Position numbers and translations under genes: made by a program. The notes below the pieces were generated by a model. The model was given only the letters and a program-made list of their open reading frames with translations. It searched no databases and was not told the origin of the DNA. Below, piece after piece: positions 1 through 11,190 of a stretch of DNA of 64,000 nt (position 1 is the first letter of the stretch; the number at the start of each line of letters is the position of its first letter). Origin of the DNA: Lampris incognitus (lineage: Eukaryota; Chordata; Actinopteri; Lampriformes; Lampridae); NCBI RefSeq assembly GCF_029633865.1, contig NC_079216.1, forward strand, positions 23,684,447 to 23,748,446, read 5' to 3'.

Positions 1-1
1 G

Positions 2-1861
2 AAGTTTATGGACAACTTATCCAATATCATAAAGCCTATGACTGAGTTGTTACAGAAAGACAAGCCTTGGGTATGGTCTACTAAGTGCCAGGAAGCCTTT
101 GAGAAGGCCAAGAGCCAGTTAACATCAGACACCGTGCTGACTCACTTTGACCCCCAGCTACCACTATTACTAGCGTGTGATGCAAGTGCCTATGGGTTAG
201 GCGCAGTGATAGCACATAGAATGGCAGATGGTAGTGAACGTCCAATCGCATATGCCTCACGCACGCTTAGCAAGACTGAGATCAACTACTCTCAAATTGA
301 GAAAGAAGCACTAGGCATCATTTTTGGGATACAAAAATTTAGGGACTACTTATATGGAAGGAAATTCATATTAGTGACGGATCATAAGCCTTTAATGAAG
401 ATTCTAGGGCCAACAACAGGGGTGCCAGCATTAGCCGCTGCCCGCCTGCAGAGATGGGCATTACTCCTCTCTGCCTATCAGTATGAAATAGTCTACAAAC
501 CCTCCTTACAGCATGCAAATGGTCTGTCCAGGCTCTCAGTACAGGGAGAAGCACCAACAAGTAACCCCGAGTACAGAGTGTCTTGGTTAGAAGCAATGCC
601 AGTCTCAGCCAAAGATATTAAAATCCAAACAGATAAAGACAGGGTGCTCACAAAAGTTAGGCATTTTATACAGACAGGATGGCCTAAACATGTAGCAGAT
701 GAAGAATTAAAGCCATACTGGAACAGACGTGACGAGCTCACAGTGGAAGCCGACTGTGTGTTATGGGGTTTACGGGTAATCATACCCATGACACTGAGAC
801 CTACACTCTTGAAGTTGCATGCAGAGCATTTGGGCATTGTGAAGACAAAAGCAGTAGCCAGAAGCCATTTTTGGTGGCCACGCTTAGATCAGGAAATAGA
901 AAATATGGTAAACAATTGTATTTTATGCCAAGCAAACAGACACCTGCCCACCAAAGCGCCCGTACACCCATGGAAATGGCCAGAGCAGCCATGGGAACGA
1001 ATCCACATCGATTTTGCAGAAAAGGGGAAACAGCAGTTTCTTTTGGTCAGTGATGCATACTCGCGCTGGCCAGAGGTCAAGCTTATGACCAGGACTACAG
1101 CTACAGCCCTAGTAGATGCAATTAGGGGCCTCTTTGCAGCGTGGGGGCTCCCCCAAGTGGTCGTTTCAGATAATGGCCCACAGCTAGTGTCAAGGGAGTT
1201 TGAAACCTTCTTAGAACAAAATGGTGTCAAACACATCAAGTCCGCTCCTTACAATCCAGCTTCCAATGGACAGGCAGAAAGGTTGGTCCAGACTTTTAAA
1301 CAGTCTTTAGAGAAGCAGAAGGAATATGGGTATCCAGTGCAACAGTGCATTGATAGTTTTTTGTTTAGTTATAGGAACACTCCATCAACAACCACAGGGA
1401 AAACCCCAGCGGAGCTCTTTCTGAAAAGACAGGTTCGAACCAGGTTGTTGCTGATAAAGCCAAAATTCTCAGCACAGATGCAAGAGAAACACAAAAAGGT
1501 TACAGGCAGTCCTAGAACCCTCCAGCTCAATCAGAAGGTTAAGGTTAGGAATTTTCGGGGAGGGGATGGGAAGAAATGGAAACCAGGGGTGATAGAGTGA
1601 GCTCTAGGGCCAGTGACTTACTTAGTCAAGGTAGAGGGGCAAACCCTCAAGAAACACATTGACCAGTTGATCACAGATAAGACCACAGACAACACAGGAG
1701 ACCCAGAATTTGACATTGCAGAACATGTGTTTGTCAGGGCTCCAGAAACAGAGGTGGTACCCAGTGGTGAACTGGAAAGAGATGAAGCATCTGCCGCTAC
1801 TGAAGCACCACGCACCAGACCACAGCAAAACAGGCGAGCACCTGATAGGTTAACTTTATAA
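2..1861 (+). pseudogene. gypsy pol: RNase H and integrase, one premature stop
   Basis: Reading enters from the left in frame with position 2. Residues about 1-190 are the RT connection and RNase H (LLACDASAYGLGAV, EKEALGIIF, VTDHKPL). An integrase follows with a zinc-binding region (LHAEH then CILCQ) and a complete catalytic triad: Asp in RIHIDFAEK, Asp in VVSDNGPQLV, Glu in NGQAERLVQ. A TGA at 1598-1600 interrupts an otherwise open frame, which continues in the same frame to 1861 and ends in a basic tail (RTRPQQNRRAPDRL) usual for fish gypsy pol. The only visible lesion is this stop, so the copy is fairly young. Without the left half it cannot be judged for activity. Confidence 0.9.
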
Positions 1862-2013
1862 TCTGCTTAGGAGAAACATTGATTGTAAACAACTGTTCAT
1901 TGAGTGTTGACTGTAATAGGAAAAAGAATGTCACTGCTGTGGGTGGAAAACGGGTTTTATTTTTTTGTTGTGTCAGATGAAAATATGAGAGGTTTAAAGT
2001 TTCTGGGGAGGAA

Positions 2014-2235
2014 TGTGGTGTATTGATAAATGTTCTATCATTCACTGTTGATAAGGAACTACTTATTGTTTACTTGTTGTTGACCGGATGTAACCCCGCC
2101 CAGAAAGGATATAAATATTAGGTGCAAAAGCGCCAAAACCCACAACTGCGCTCTCCAATGCCTTTTACAGTCAGGTGGACATGTACAGCCGAGAGATATA
2201 AATAAAAGCTCATTTACATAAAGTCAGCAACAACA
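2014..2235 (+). repeat. 3' LTR of the first gypsy element
   Basis: It starts TGTGGTG directly after the polypurine tract. A TATA-like ATAAATATTA lies near 2111 and an AATAAA polyadenylation signal at 2201-2206, in the order expected for U3-R. It ends in CAACAACA at about 2235. Only one copy is in the window, so the end is inferred from the CA dinucleotide. Confidence 0.7.
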
Positions 2236-2269
2236 GAGATATACTATTAGTTAGCCAGTTATTTAACTA

Positions 2270-2815
2270 TGCAGGCCATCTACTCACTTGATGAATTCAT
2301 GAGTTTGTAAGACTTTCCTATTACTCCAAGAGACTATGCAATTGTATTTGATGCAATTCCCACTGGTATCAAAATGCTATTATCATCTGCACTCAAAGGC
2401 AAAGATTGTGTAATTCCTTCATTAGACTCTTAATATTTTCATTGATGTTGAATGTCCTTTATTGAGTGTAAAAGCTACCAACTTGTGTATAAGAAATGTT
2501 ATTCTCAGGGAAACTGTTAGGCCTACGCCTCCTCCTGCTATCTTTTTCTGGAACAACATATTTGACAATATTCAATGGAAATGCTCATGGTTATTGCCAA
2601 AGAAATATTAACTAACAAAGTTAAGGACGTGACTTTTAAGATAATGCACCGTTGTTACCCTGTTAAAATGTACTTTTCCCAGATATAAGACTGACATTGA
2701 TCCAAGCTGCAGTTTTTGTAGTAATGTTGAAGAATCTTTAATTCATCTTTTTTGGGAATGCACTTATAGCAATATTTTCTGGACTGATGTAAACAATTGG
2801 GTACACAGGAAAATT
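2270..2815 (+). pseudogene. L1-type LINE ORF2, C-terminal fragment
   Basis: Translation in shifting frames gives RDYAIVFDAIPTGIKMLL (about 2325-2378) and, near 2690-2815, DPSCSFCSNVEESLIHLFW and NIFWTDVNNWVHRKIC. These match the C-terminal region of fish L1 ORF2, with its conserved Cys-X2-Cys and an F/LW-C segment. Frameshifts and stops break it repeatedly. It is cut on the right by element A at 2816. Clade assignment comes from motif memory only. Confidence 0.7.
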
Positions 2816-3430
2816 TGTTATGCTCGCGCACCAGAACCCGACCCGTGTGGCGAAACCCAAGGCAGACAGACACAGGATGACTTCGAAATCCAAAAAGGGC
2901 GGTTTTATTGGGGGAGGGGAATGTATGGTGCAAAAGCGTTCCGTTAGTGGGATGTGTGAATAAACTATGTGTGGTGTCCCGTGGTTTGCGTGTATAACTA
3001 TGTGTGAGTGTTCTTAGCCTATGTGTGATGCGGTATGTAAATGACAAGGGGGTGTTGAAATAATGTGCGTGCACCTGGCGAGAAAGTCCAGTCCGTGATC
3101 CAAGAGGGGTTGTCCGAGGAAGTCCGGGTCCGAGATCCGGGAAGTCGAGTCCGAAAGGAGGGGTCCAGGGGAAAAAAACGTGAAGGTCGCTGGGGACGAG
3201 GAACACGCGGGGAGCCGTGGAAGTCGCGGAGGGAGAGTCTTGGGAGGAAACAGAGACACGAAGATAAGACACTGGGGAATAAACAGAATTGCAAGGAACG
3301 CTGGAGGGCTTGTCAGAACTTTACTGCAGGGTTCAGTACATCAAAGCACGGAGTTGTGTTCTGGGAGATTTCTTGTAGAGGGCTGCCTGATTGCCACAGG
3401 TGTGCCTGGTGGATAATGGCAAACACCTGG
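2816..3430 (-). repeat. 3' LTR of element A (right edge approximate)
   Basis: The + strand begins TGTTATGCTCGCGC at 2816. The sense strand carries AATAAA just upstream of the conserved 121-bp end (around 2920) and a degenerate TATA-like CTCTACAAGA near 3380. The first 121 bp match 12974-13094 without a mismatch. The other edge overlaps the end of pol and cannot be fixed, because the 5' copy is truncated. A long minus-strand frame across 2655-3272 lies in this LTR and is not a gene. Confidence 0.75.
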
Positions 3431-4608
3431 TGCAGTGCAGCGCTCGTCTCCTCAGAGCGCGAGCCGAGCGCTCAGATGTTTCCGGCACGTCCGAGCTGGG
3501 GGAGTGGCTTGAACGTGCCGGGAAGGCAGCTCGGGGCGGTGTAACCACAACAGGACCCCCTCTCCTACGGGAGACACCGGGCGACCGTCCGATGGCGTTG
3601 GGGTGGGCCCGATAGAACTCCTCCAGCAGTGCGGGGTCAGCCAGGTAGGACCGGGGAACCCAGCTGCGGTCCTCGGGGCCATAGCCAACCCAGTCCACCA
3701 GGTATTGGTACCCACGCCCCCGGCGGCGTACGGCGAGCAGCCGGTCGACATCCCAGACCATGTCACCACCGTCGAGGACCCTGGGGGGTGGAGGAGCTTG
3801 GACAGGGGGAGACAGGGGGCTGGAGGCTACCGGTTTGAGGCGCGAGACATGGAAGACGGGATGGATCTTGAGTGAGGTAGGGAGATGGAGACCCATCGCC
3901 GATGGGTTGACGATGCGGTCGATGGCGTAGGGACCGACGTAGCGGGGAGCCAGCTTCCGGTTGAGGGTAGGGAGGGGCAGGTCCCGGGCCAGGAGCCATA
4001 CCCTCTGGCCAGGTCGATAGGCTGGGGCCGGCACTCTCCGCCGGTTGGCGCTGCGCCGGGCCCGCTCTGTAGCTCGCAACACAGCGGCCCGGGCGGTCTT
4101 CCAAACGCGCCGACATCGGCGGAGATGGGCCCTCGTGGACGGGACCACCACCTCCAACTCCTGATGGGGGGACAGAGGGGGTTGATAGCCAAGGGAACAC
4201 TCGAAGGGGGACAAACCGGTAGCCGAACTCTCCATGGAGTTGAGTGAGTACTCCACCCAGGGCAGGTACTTGCTCCAGGAGGCGGAGTTGCTGGTGGTAA
4301 CGCAACGCAAAGCCGCCTCCAGGGCTTGATTGGCCCGCTCTGCCTGCCCATTGGTCTGGGGATGATACCCGGAGGAGAGGCTGACCGTGGCCCCAATCCC
4401 CTTACCGAAGGCCTGCCACACCTTAGACGTGAACTGGGGACCACGGTCAGAGACAATGTCCAGGGGAATCCCATGGGGTCGGACGACGTGGGAGACGAGA
4501 AGGTCCGCCGTCTCGGCTGCAGAGGGGAGTTTGGTGAGGGCAACAAAGTGGACGGCCTTGGAAAACCGGTCGACAATGGTCAGAATGGTGTCATTGCCTT
4601 GGGACATG
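3333..4608 (-). pseudogene. Element A integrase core and chromodomain
   Basis: After an internal deletion the frame resumes at [20 protein letters not shown]. The second catalytic Asp ([10 protein letters not shown]) and the Glu (NGQAERANQ) are present. The first catalytic Asp and the zinc-binding N-terminus are missing. The C-terminus has [14 protein letters not shown] followed by a chromodomain ([17 protein letters not shown], then FYRAHPN), the tether that chromoviral integrases use to bind histone marks. It ends at a stop at 3333. No active integrase could be made from this copy. Confidence 0.9.
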
Positions 4609-5531
4609 GGTGACTCTTCTGGTCCTCCTCCGACCGCTGGGAGAGGACGGCTCCGATGCCCGAGTCCGATGCGTCCACCTCCACGATGAACTGCCTGGAC
4701 GGGTCCGGGTGGGCGAGCACCGGAGCCGTTGTGAACAGCCTCTTCAGGGCCGAGAAGGCAGCCTCTGCCTCCGAGTTCCGGGAGAAGGGGCGGAGGGTGG
4801 AGGTGAGTGCAGTGAGGGGGGCGGCCACATGGCTGAACCCCCTGATGAAGCGCCTGTAGAAGTTTGCAAACCCCAGGAAGCGCTGGAGTTGCGTCCTGTT
4901 GGTGGGCCGTGCCCACTCCTCCACCGCTCGGGTCTTCCTGGGGTCGGTGCGGACGAGGACCTTCTCCACGACGTGGCCAAGGAACTCCACGGAGGCGGAG
5001 TGAAACACGCACTTCTCGGCCTTCACAAAGAGCCTGTTCTCCAGCAGCCGTTGGAGGACCAGGCGGACATGCTGGTGGTGTTCCTCCTCAGTCCTGGAGA
5101 ACACGAGGATGTCATCCAGGTACACCACCGCGAACGTGTTCAGCATGTACCGGAGCACGTCATTGACCAACGCCTGGAGGACGGCCGGGGCGTTGGTGAG
5201 GCCGAAGGGCATAACGAGATACTCGAAATGCCCTAGGTGGGTGTTGAAGGCCGTCTTCCATTCATCCCCTTCCCGGATGCGCACCAGGTGGTACGCGCTG
5301 CGCAGGTCTAGCTTGGTGAACACCGTGGCGTGAGTGAGTGGCTCGAACGTGGAACTCATAAGGGGGAGTGGATATTTATTTTTCACCGTGATGTCATTTA
5401 ACATTCGATAATCTATGCAAGGCCTCAGGCTGCCCTCCTTCTGTGCCACAAAAAAAGCCCGCTGCCACCGGGGAAGACGAGGGCCTTATGATTCCTGAGG
5501 CCAGGGACTCCTTGATACAATTGCGCATAGA
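4609..5531 (-). pseudogene. Element A reverse transcriptase with truncated RNase H
   Basis: Minus-strand frame with [29 protein letters not shown] and the catalytic [11 protein letters not shown], then the RT thumb ([14 protein letters not shown]) and the RNase H start ([17 protein letters not shown]). The frame then jumps to the integrase at about 4608, losing the remainder of RNase H. The upstream part ([14 protein letters not shown]) lies before a run of seven T (sense strand, about 5450), where one extra T shifts the frame. A stop separates it from protease at 5532. Confidence 0.9.
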
Positions 5532-6162
5532 CTACTTCTCAGGGACAGAGAGGTTATACAACCGAAAGGTGGGAAGGGCAGGCCTGGCAAGGAGATCTAA
5601 GGCGCAATCATAGGAACGGTGAGGGGGGAGGGAAAGTGCACTGTCCTTACTAAATACAGGGGCTAAATCGTGATAAATGAGGGGAACACCAGTGAGATCC
5701 GTGGGAGGAGGCATGGGTGTGAGGCCGCTGGACGGGGAGTGGGCGGAGCGAAGGCGGTTGGCATGACACGCAACGCTCCAACCCAAAATCCGTCCAGTAG
5801 ACCAAGAGATGTGGGGATCGTGCCGGTCCAACCACGGTCTTCCTAACACCAGGGGCACGCAAAACCAAAAAACGCATAGCTTCCACGTGATTACCCGAAA
5901 GAGTGAGGGTGAGGGAAGCAGTGCTGTGTGTGATCTTACCAAGTGAACGACCATCTAGGGCTTGGGCAGTGAGGGGTGTGTCTAGGGGGACGAGTGGAAC
6001 GCCGGCCTGCCGGGCCAGCGAGATGTCCATCAAACACTCGTCCGCCCCCGAATCCAGGAGTGCACCAATAGAGAGTGAGTCGTTACCCCAGGTGAGAGTG
6101 ACCGGGAACAGCTGGTTGTGCTCCTTCTTGGGCTGGGGCTGAGGAAGGGTCGTAAGGCTCAC
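5532..6162 (-). pseudogene. Element A aspartic protease region
   Basis: The retroviral-type protease motif is intact (IGALLDSGADECLMD), followed by [12 protein letters not shown]. Near 5850 the frame shifts: FLVLRAP ends one frame and [16 protein letters not shown] continues in the next, so the protease-RT linker is broken. The downstream part includes [19 protein letters not shown], the conserved entry to gypsy RT. Confidence 0.85.
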
Positions 6163-6175
6163 TAGGACACTCTCG

Positions 6176-7167
6176 CTAGTGAGCCGAGTCTTTTGGGCAA
6201 GTCAGGCAGGCCTTGATACAGTGGCCCAACCTCCCGCAGTAGAGGCAGAGGTGGTCACGCATCCTCTGCTCCCTAACCTCCAGCGGGAGCCGTGAGCGAC
6301 CCAACTGCATGGGCTCCTCCTCCGGCCTGGATCCAAAAGCCACCCAGGGTTGCGAGGGGGAGTGTGAGGGTGGAGAGAGCCCGCGGGACGGTGACCCAGG
6401 AAGGGCACCAGTAGAACGAATGGGGCTTGGTCTATTGGAGGGGCCAGTGCGCGGGGCGTGTTCCTGGCGCCGCTCCCGCAGCCGTTCGTCCATCAGGAGG
6501 GCGAGGGTGACGAGCTCGTTGAAGGAGGCAGGGCGGTCCCGAACGATGAGGTCTTTGATGGGGTCGCTCAGCCCCCTCCTGTACGCGCTCTTGAGCGCAG
6601 TGTCATCCCACCCACTGTCTGCCGCGAGTATCCTCACCTCCAAGGAATAATCTGCCACCGACCTGGCTCCCTGCTGGATGGAATGGAGGCGGCTGGCAGC
6701 GTCCTGCCCGTCAGCTGGGTGGTCGAACACCAGACGGAATTCGCGGCGGAGGGCACCATAGTCCGAGGCGAGCCGCTCGGTCTGGCCAACCGCCGCTATG
6801 GCCCAGCTGAGGGCTTTGTCGGTGAGGAGGGGCATAACGAGGGCTACCTTAGTCTCTCCTGCCCTCTACCTGGCTGGCTGGTGTTTGAACAGGAGCTCAC
6901 ACTGACCAAGGAAACCCCTGAACAGCTCGGACTCCCCACCGAAGGCCTTGGGGCAGGGAAGGTTAGGCTCGAACCGGGGGTCCAGTGAGGATTGACTCGG
7001 AGGAGGGGGAACGTCGGGACCAGGAACGGGGAATCCGGAGGCCGAGCTGGGGGCAGGGACCAGGGCCAGAGCAGGGTGGTCGCTCATCCAGGAACCGCTG
7101 TAGTGAGTGCAGCGATCTGCGCGGAGAGGGCGTCTAACGCGCTCGTCGCGGCCTGGGAGCCGGACTG
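6176..7167 (-). pseudogene. Element A gag, C-terminal three quarters
   Basis: A sushi-type capsid (PLLTDKALSWAIAAVG, SVADYSLEVRILAADSGW, YRRGLSDPIKDLI) ends in one CCHC zinc knuckle (CLYCGRLGHCIKAC, spacing C-X2-C-X4-H-X4-C) that binds the RNA genome. Near 6840-6866 the frame is broken between CELLFKHQPAR and the capsid. A further stop follows AALTTAVPG at about 7088. The N-terminus sits 5.6 kb away at 12804-12957 because element B inserted between them. Confidence 0.9.
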
Positions 7168-7172
7168 AAGAT

Positions 7173-8204
7173 TGTTTCGGTAGGCTAACTTATAAAGAAT
7201 GACACACACACGAGTTGCTCAGTACAGCCAAGTATAATCAAAATGTGTAACATGTTCCTGAGCGCGGGTCATGTGTATCTAAGTGTAGCCGGGTGGTAAA
7301 TCTGTTAAATATGTTAAATGATTTTCCACTTAAAATTTAGTATAGTTTAACTGTTAATATATGTAATTGTTACACTGTCAAGCCATGTAAAATGTCATTT
7401 GATGTAGTTAAATTGTGAAGCAGATTGTGAGTGTATTTTTATAGTTTTGGTTGTCATTGCATGTTTTGACCAGTAAGTGGCAGTGTTGCGGACTTTTATT
7501 GTAACTCCGTGCAAGTTATCCAAGTGCATCTTGGGTATTCTTTCTTTTTTTCTTGTGTGGAGCACCTGAAGATTGCGGTGTGACGGTGCTCTGACTCCGC
7601 ATTAAGTAAGGGTAAATATCTTGTGAAATATACCTGTAACATTATTCCAAACAATATTGTATGTCGGTAATTTGACAAGATGGTTTGATTTAGACGCTAC
7701 TGGAGTTGATGTTCGATGATTTTGGGCGCGAGCCGTCGACCACTGTTCGCCATTTCAGGCATGACAAGGTAATGTTGGCGTGAATAAAGCCACACCATGC
7801 CATTGTATTTGGGATGTAAAGGTTTTATATGCATTTTAATTCTGTTTAAAGGTAACTGACAGAGTGAGAAGTTGCGCGATCTTCAGGAAGTTCCACATGT
7901 CTTTGTTAAACCCTGTTTAACATACATAGTCCACTGCCGTATTTTGCACCGTATGTTGTATGTTGTATTTATTTTCCTTTTAAAATCTTTTCTGTTAAAC
8001 TTGCCACATCTGTGAACATTTTGCTCGAAAGACACAGGAATTTATGCACTCAGTAAAACGATCTGCATTCGAAGGTTCAAACAATAAAATTAAAGTTACA
8101 AGAACCCCGGAAGTAATTGTGTCCTGTGTGGTATCTAATTCCACGGGCTACATAAGGTAAACTAGTGGATAGCCGATGGCATCGATCTATCTAGACCCGT
8201 AACA
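7173..8204 (-). repeat. 3' LTR of element B, split by a solo LTR
   Basis: The two pieces 7173-7283 and 8157-8204 add to 159 bp and match the 5' LTR at 12640-12798. The boundaries are tgtttcgg on the left and cccgtaaca on the right. The 873 bp between them are a solo LTR plus its 4-bp duplication. Confidence 0.95.
7284..8152 (+). mobile_element. Solo LTR, 869 bp, inside the LTR of element B
   Basis: It begins TGTAGCC and ends GGGCTACA, flanked by TAAG on both sides (7280-7283 and 8153-8156). The intact LTR of B at 12640-12798 gives the empty site. AATAAA near 8084 is about 70 bp from the right end, which sets the + orientation. No coding sequence or second LTR is present, so it is the product of recombination between two LTRs of a lost element. 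Family not identified. Confidence 0.9.
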
Positions 8205-8404
8205 TCCTCCTTTTCCAAGTATAAACACATACACATGAAGTTAGTGCAAAATAAAATTACTTTCATATACGAACAACCAATAACAGTGCAACAGCAGTAA
8301 ATCTCTTCATATCCCATACCAGTGTAATAACCACAGTAGCGTATGATAACATTTCTCCTCTTTTCCCCCTCTCTCCCACATAGCAACCATCAACATTATT
8401 CAGA

Positions 8405-9704
8405 TTACATAGTGAGTTTCAGTGGAGGTTTAGACAGCCGTCCAACCCTTGTGTAAGTGTGTCCATCCGAACGCGGAGCGCCAACAGGAGTAGATGGCGC
8501 CTTGGGCATGGACCTGATGGGGCTCGGCTCGAACACAGCCTGAGGGGTCTCAATGACAGTTTCTGTAGCTGGATCCCCGTCCGGTGTGTGTGCCGCAGCG
8601 GGTTCAACAGGATCGTGCGCGGCTCGTGCAGCTGGCTCAGTCACTCTGAGATCGATCCTGTTATGACGGTACAGGGAGCCATCAATGTCCACAAGATAAG
8701 ACCTCGGCGCAACCCTGCGGAGACAAGTTCCGACTCTCCAGCGGCCAGTGTTATCACCTGGCAGGGGCTTCATCCGTACGACTTCCCCAATTTCAAGTAC
8801 CGGCAATTCACGGGCAGATCTGTCATAGAAGGATTTGGCGAGTTGCTTCCTGTGGCGCAGCTTTTCAGTGACGCCCACGACAACAGCTGGTTCCAGGAGC
8901 TTGCTTGCCGCCGGGATGGACGTCTTCAACCGGCGGGACATGAGGCGTTGTGCTGGGCTGCTGCCCATGTTTTCCGTAGGTGTATTCCTCCAGTTAAGCA
9001 TGGCTTTCCAGGGGTCTTCGCCATCATGCGCGGCCTTACGCAGAAGATTTTTTACAATCTTCACGGCCGACTCGGCCTTGCCATTCGCTTTCGGGTGTCT
9101 GGGAGAGGAGGTCACGTGCTCAAATTCCCACTCAGAAGCGAACCGTGTGAACTGAGCTGTGAACTGAGGGCCGTTGTCTGTAATAACCTTCTCTGGCTGA
9201 CCATGTCGGGCGAACTGTGCCTTACATCGCTTGATGACTGTCTCTGCAGACATGTCGGGTAGAAGCTCAATCTCCCAAAAATCGGAATAGTGGTCGACTA
9301 TTAGGAAATAGTCTTTCTGTCTGAAGCTGAATAGGTCCATGCTCAAGACCTGCCATGGCCTGGTTGGTACTTAGTGAGAGAGCATGGTCTCCTTTTGCTG
9401 ATTGTGGGCGTACACATTGCAGGTCGAGCAGCTGCTTACAAAGTCCTTTATCTCTGACTGCATGTTGGGCCAGTACAATGTCTCTTGAGCGTGTCGGTAG
9501 CATGCATCACCCCCTGTGACTTGAATGTATGCGCGTCAACATTTCTGGGCGGAGTGACTTTGGGATGATGACTTTTTGCCCCCGGAACAGAACTCCGTTC
9601 TGCACACTGATTTCATCCCTGAAGGGCCAGTACTCCCTAGCGATGAGGGGCGCTTCCTCCTTTACATCTGGCCAGCCCACGAGAACAGTGTTCTTCAGTG
9701 CCTG
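8405..9704 (-). pseudogene. Element B integrase
   Basis: The minus strand contains the whole integrase, broken by one frameshift and stops near 9350-9505. The zinc-binding end (9350-9500) has CNVYAHNQQKE-like residues in a shifted frame. The core has MDLFSFRQKDYFLIVDHYSD, then DNGPQFTAQF and NGKAESAVKI, so the D, D and E positions are kept (Asp in SMDLF, Asp in ITDNGPQ, Glu in GKAESAV). The C-terminal domain has VVRMKPLPGDNTGRW and ends at 8405. Confidence 0.9.
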
Positions 9705-11184
9705 TCAGCATTCATCTCTGTCGGTGTGTCGTCTGATCTGTTCCAGCCGCTGGTTAGTCACATTCAGGTACTCTGCCTGGTTCACGTGCTGTATGTCTTC
9801 CTGCTCTTGTTGCAGAGAGCAGATAGCGTGTCGCTGATATGCAGTCCCTCTGCCGGAGCATCCAGCCGTAGCTCTGCTGAGCGTGTCGCTTATGAACATC
9901 TCTGGGCCTGGTTTGTAGATTACCCTCAGGTCGTAGTTCTGCAGAGTCATGAGCATGCTCTGGAGTCTCTTGGGCGCATTGAGAAGTGGCTTGCTGAAAA
10001 TAGAGATCAGAGGCTTATGGTCCGTCTCTGCTGTGATTGGGTCGCGGCCATATAGGTAATGGTGAAACCTCTGGCAGGCGAAGACGATACTGAGACACTC
10101 CTTCTCAATTTGTGCATAGTTTTTTTCGGTGGGGGTAAGAGCCCTCGAGGCAAATGCGATGGGCTGACCTTCCTGCATGAGACAACATCCGAGACCGCTC
10201 TGGCTGGCGTCGCTCTGGATTGCGATTGGCTTAGTTACATCATAGTAGTGCAGGACGGGCATGGCTGTCGCCAGCGCCTTAAGCTCATGAACCGCCGCCT
10301 CGTGCTTAGGCAGCCAGTGCCAGAGTGTGTCCTTGTCCAACAGGCGTCGCAATGGCTCGCAGACAGTAGATAGATGAGGCATGAACTTGGCTAAATAGTT
10401 AGCGAAGCCAATGAGATGCTGCACGCCCTTGGCATCTGTTGGGTTCGGCATGTCAATAATGGCTCTCACCTTCTCTGGATCGGGCTTCAGTCCAGCAGAT
10501 GAGAGAATGTGGCCATGAAACTGCACCTCAGCCACCTTGAACTGCAACTTCTTCAGGCTGAGGTGAAGCTTGACCTCGCGGCAGCGTTCCATCAACGCCG
10601 CAAGCTTGACGTCGTGGTCGTCCCCAGCCTCCTTGTCTATGTCCCCGCAGCCGACGACCAGGATATCGTCTGCAATGGGCTCAACGCCCTTCAGACCGGC
10701 GAGGAGCTCGTGCTGCTTGCGCTGATATACCTCGGGCGCCACCGATACTCCAAATGGTAACTTGAGCCACCGCTTCCTCCCCCAGGGGGTCCAGAACGTG
10801 GTCATGAGGCTACTCTCATAGTCCAGTTTGCATTGCAGGAATGCATCCCGAGCGTCCACTAACGTGAAGACTCTGGCCTTGGGCAATTCATATAAAATGT
10901 CCTCCAAGGTAGGCATGATGTAGTGAGAGCGCTTTAGGGCTTTGTTCAATGGTTTAGGGTCAATGCTTCTCCGGTTTTTTAACAATCACCATGTTGCTGA
11001 TCCAATCTGTAGGATCTGTGACAGGCGCAAGGTGGCCGTCAGCCTCGTACTTGTCCAGCTGGGCTTTGACTGCTGCTTTCATTGCGATTGGGACATTGCG
11101 AGGGGCACTCTGTACTGCAGCAACACTAGGATCAAGGTCAAAATGGACCTCCCCAGGCACGGATTCCACAGGGGAGTTGAACAC
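9705..11184 (-). pseudogene. Element B reverse transcriptase and RNase H
   Basis: The RT start (GEVHFDLDPS, TDWISNMVIVKKPEK) is in one frame and the rest in another, with the shift at about 10970. The RT continues with MPTLEDILYELPKARVF, DARDAFLQCKL, LPFGVSVAPEVYQ and the catalytic motif PIADDILVVG. RNase H has IQSDASQSGLGCCLMQ and TETDHKPL-type residues (AETDHKPL). The frame ends at 9705, where integrase follows after a stop. Confidence 0.9.
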
Positions 11185-11190
11185 GTCACT

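Larger units (their letters stand above)
1..2235 (+). mobile_element. Ty3/gypsy LTR retrotransposon, 3' half (5' end outside window)
   Basis: The window opens inside pol and runs through RNase H, integrase, a short 3' untranslated stretch, a polypurine tract (ggggaggaa at 2005-2013) and a 3' LTR starting TGTGGTG at 2014. The order RNase H then integrase is that of Ty3/gypsy. The 5' LTR, gag, protease and most of the RT lie to the left of the window. The LTR end is set at the CA at 2235 without a second copy to confirm it, so the right boundary is approximate. Confidence 0.85.

Noticed and set aside
2655..3272. 205-codon minus-strand open frame
   Set aside because: It lies in the 3' LTR of element A, has no domain, and is G/C-biased LTR sequence.
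3296..3312. Self-priming complement in element A like that of F
   Set aside because: Best candidate matches only 9 of 11 bases and would leave almost no U3, and the 5' LTR needed to test it is truncated.
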